A stretch of 6,691 nucleotides of DNA. It comes from an uncultured Flavobacterium sp. (GTDB taxonomy: Bacteria; Bacteroidota; Bacteroidia; Flavobacteriales; Flavobacteriaceae). This document shows, piece after piece, positions 5,740 through 6,691 of this stretch (position 1 is its first letter; every line of letters begins with the position of its first letter). The notes under the pieces are model-generated. The model made no database searches. It was not told the DNA's origin and worked only from the letters and a program-made list of their open reading frames with translations. Where the stretch lies: positions 1 through 6,691 of the forward strand of contig CAMLKV010000122.1 in assembly GCA_946480635.1 (NCBI GenBank), given 5' to 3'. The translations under genes and the position numbers were made by a program.

Positions 5740-6691
5740 TTACTTTTTGATGATCAATTTTTGAGTAGTAATTTTTGTTTGATTCTCACCTCGAACAAAA
5801 TAAATACCCTCACTTAAATTATCTAAATCAATAGTATTTAAGCCATTCATATGAATTTTAAATGATTTCATTATTTGCCCCAATTGATTTACAATTTGGA
5901 AGTCACCATCAAAATCTGATTTAATATTCAAAATGCCATTATTTGGATTTGGATAAATTACAAACTTATTATTTAACTCAAATTCTTCATTACTTAAGGT
6001 ACATCCTGAAGTAACAGAACATGTGTTTAATGTAATCGTTACACTGTATGAACCAGCTATACTTGGTGTGAATGATTGACTTGTAGCACCTATAATTGGG
6101 ATACCACCTGAACAATCAAACCACTGATATGTTGCACCAGATTGGTTAGCTGTTAATGTATTTCCTGCTAATGAAACGGAAGAATCTAGAACAGCTGGTT
6201 CTGTAATTGTGAAATTTTGAGTTGTTGTACAAGTATTAGAATCCGTTATAGTTACCGTGTACGAACCAGCGGCTAAACCTGAAGCTGTAGCACTTGTACC
6301 TCCTGAAGGCGACCAAGAATAAGTATAACCTGATGTCCCACCTGAAACAGATACCGAAGCAGATCCATCAGTTCCTCCATTACAAGTAACATTTGTTTGT
6401 GAAGGAGTAGCAACGATAGCATTTGGTGCTGTTATTGTAAAACTTTGAGTGTCGGAACAGCCGTTTGCATCCGTAACAGTAACAATGTAAGTCCCAGCGG
6501 CTAAATTTGAAGCTGTAGCCGAAGTTCCTCCTGATGGTGCCCAAGAATAAGTATATCCAGAAGTTCCCCCAGTTACTATTACTGTTGCAGAACCATTTGT
6601 TCCTCCATTACAAGATACATTAGTTTGAGAGCCTGCACTTGCAACTAAAGCTGCTGTCGGTTGTGTAACAGTTGCATTCACAGTTCCTGTA
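5740..6691 (-). CDS. SprB-repeat surface protein with T9SS C-terminal domain (5' partial)
   Basis: This is the C-terminal end of a large exported protein. The frame is open to the window edge (first full codon at 6690-6688), so the GTG at 6681-6679 is only an internal codon. Residues below are counted from that GTG. Residues 18-93 and 94-162 are two SprB-type repeats with NVSCNGGTNGSA or NVTCNGGTDGSA, GGTSGYTYSW, LAAGTYIVTVTDANGC and FTIT. Residues 1-17 are the tail of an earlier repeat. Residues ~163-229 look like an Ig-like domain (TANQSGATYQWFDCSGG, SYSVTITLNTC). Residues ~235-313 are a type A T9SS sorting domain: FVIYPNPNNGILNIKS, VNQLGQIMKSF, IDLDNLSEGIYFVRG and the basic end KLIIKK. In T9SS cargo this domain directs passage through the outer membrane and is then removed, leaving the protein secreted or bound to the surface. 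SprB itself is a gliding adhesin; whether this protein serves gliding, adhesion or something else is not shown. Its promoter is outside the window. Confidence 0.92.
   Translation of the reverse strand, partial: TGTVNATVTQPTAALVASAGSQTNVSCNGGTNGSATVIVTGGTSGYTYSWAPSGGTSATASNLAAGTYIVTVTDANGCSDTQSFTITAPNAIVATPSQTNVTCNGGTDGSASVSVSGGTSGYTYSWSPSGGTSATASGLAAGSYTVTITDSNTCTTTQNFTITEPAVLDSSVSLAGNTLTANQSGATYQWFDCSGGIPIIGATSQSFTPSIAGSYSVTITLNTCSVTSGCTLSNEEFELNNKFVIYPNPNNGILNIKSDFDGDFQIVNQLGQIMKSFKIHMNGLNTIDLDNLSEGIYFVRGENQTKITTQKLIIKK
6196..6630 (-). repeat. Two tandem SprB repeat units, ~228-bp period
   Basis: Unit one spans 6630-6403 and unit two 6402-6196, the second ending where the repeat passes into the next domain. 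The period is 76 residues. Similarity is high at the DNA level too: the stretches near 6270-6355 and 6510-6595 share several long identical runs, including one around CCAAGAATAAGTATA in plus-strand reading. A third, truncated unit continues past 6631 to the window end. Such close copies suggest recent duplication or gene conversion, and the true copy number in the full gene cannot be seen. Confidence 0.85.

Noticed and set aside
6196..6630. Tandem repeats as a CRISPR array
   Set aside because: The 228-bp period, the intact reading frame and the SprB protein signature show coding repeats, with no short repeat/spacer pattern.

Overview
The window looks like a piece of a Flavobacteriaceae (Bacteroidota) chromosome, probably Flavobacterium or a close relative. 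It is strongly A/T-rich. Start codons lack Shine-Dalgarno sequences and follow A-rich leaders. Two of the upstream regions carry the Bacteroidota -7 promoter element TAnnTTTG. The last gene encodes SprB-type repeats and a type IX secretion (T9SS) C-terminal sorting domain, a combination typical of this phylum.

Layout: positions 1-240 hold the last ~70 codons of an EamA/DMT-family transporter, whose frame is interrupted at the window edge. Positions 359-1312 are accA (acetyl-CoA carboxylase carboxyltransferase alpha), ended by an intrinsic terminator. Positions 1454-3004 are dnaB (replicative helicase), with its own promoter element almost touching the start codon and a 14-bp terminator hairpin. 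These three read as ordinary core-chromosome genes. From 3202 the content becomes a small glycosylation cluster: a GT2 polyprenyl-phosphate-sugar synthase-like gene (3202-3921) and, 34 nt later, a TMTC-like polytopic membrane protein with C-terminal TPRs (3956-5700). The second gene is broken, having apparently lost about 80-100 internal codons and changed frame at about 4157-4183. A 12-bp palindrome separates this plus-strand block from a convergent minus-strand gene (5740 to beyond the window end), which encodes the C-terminus of a large SprB-repeat surface protein exported by T9SS.

How the parts may work together: the GT2 enzyme would charge a polyprenyl-phosphate carrier with a sugar. The GT-C/TMTC-like protein, when intact, would use that donor on the outer face of the inner membrane, possibly on exported proteins. 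The adjacent T9SS adhesin is an exported protein, but nothing in the sequence ties it to this glycosylation step.

I found no CRISPR array, insertion sequence, tRNA, rRNA or clear new system. The points most worth checking are the disrupted TMTC-like gene, the SSB-tip-like C-terminus of DnaB, the possibly leaderless dnaB promoter and the near-identical tandem repeats of the surface protein.
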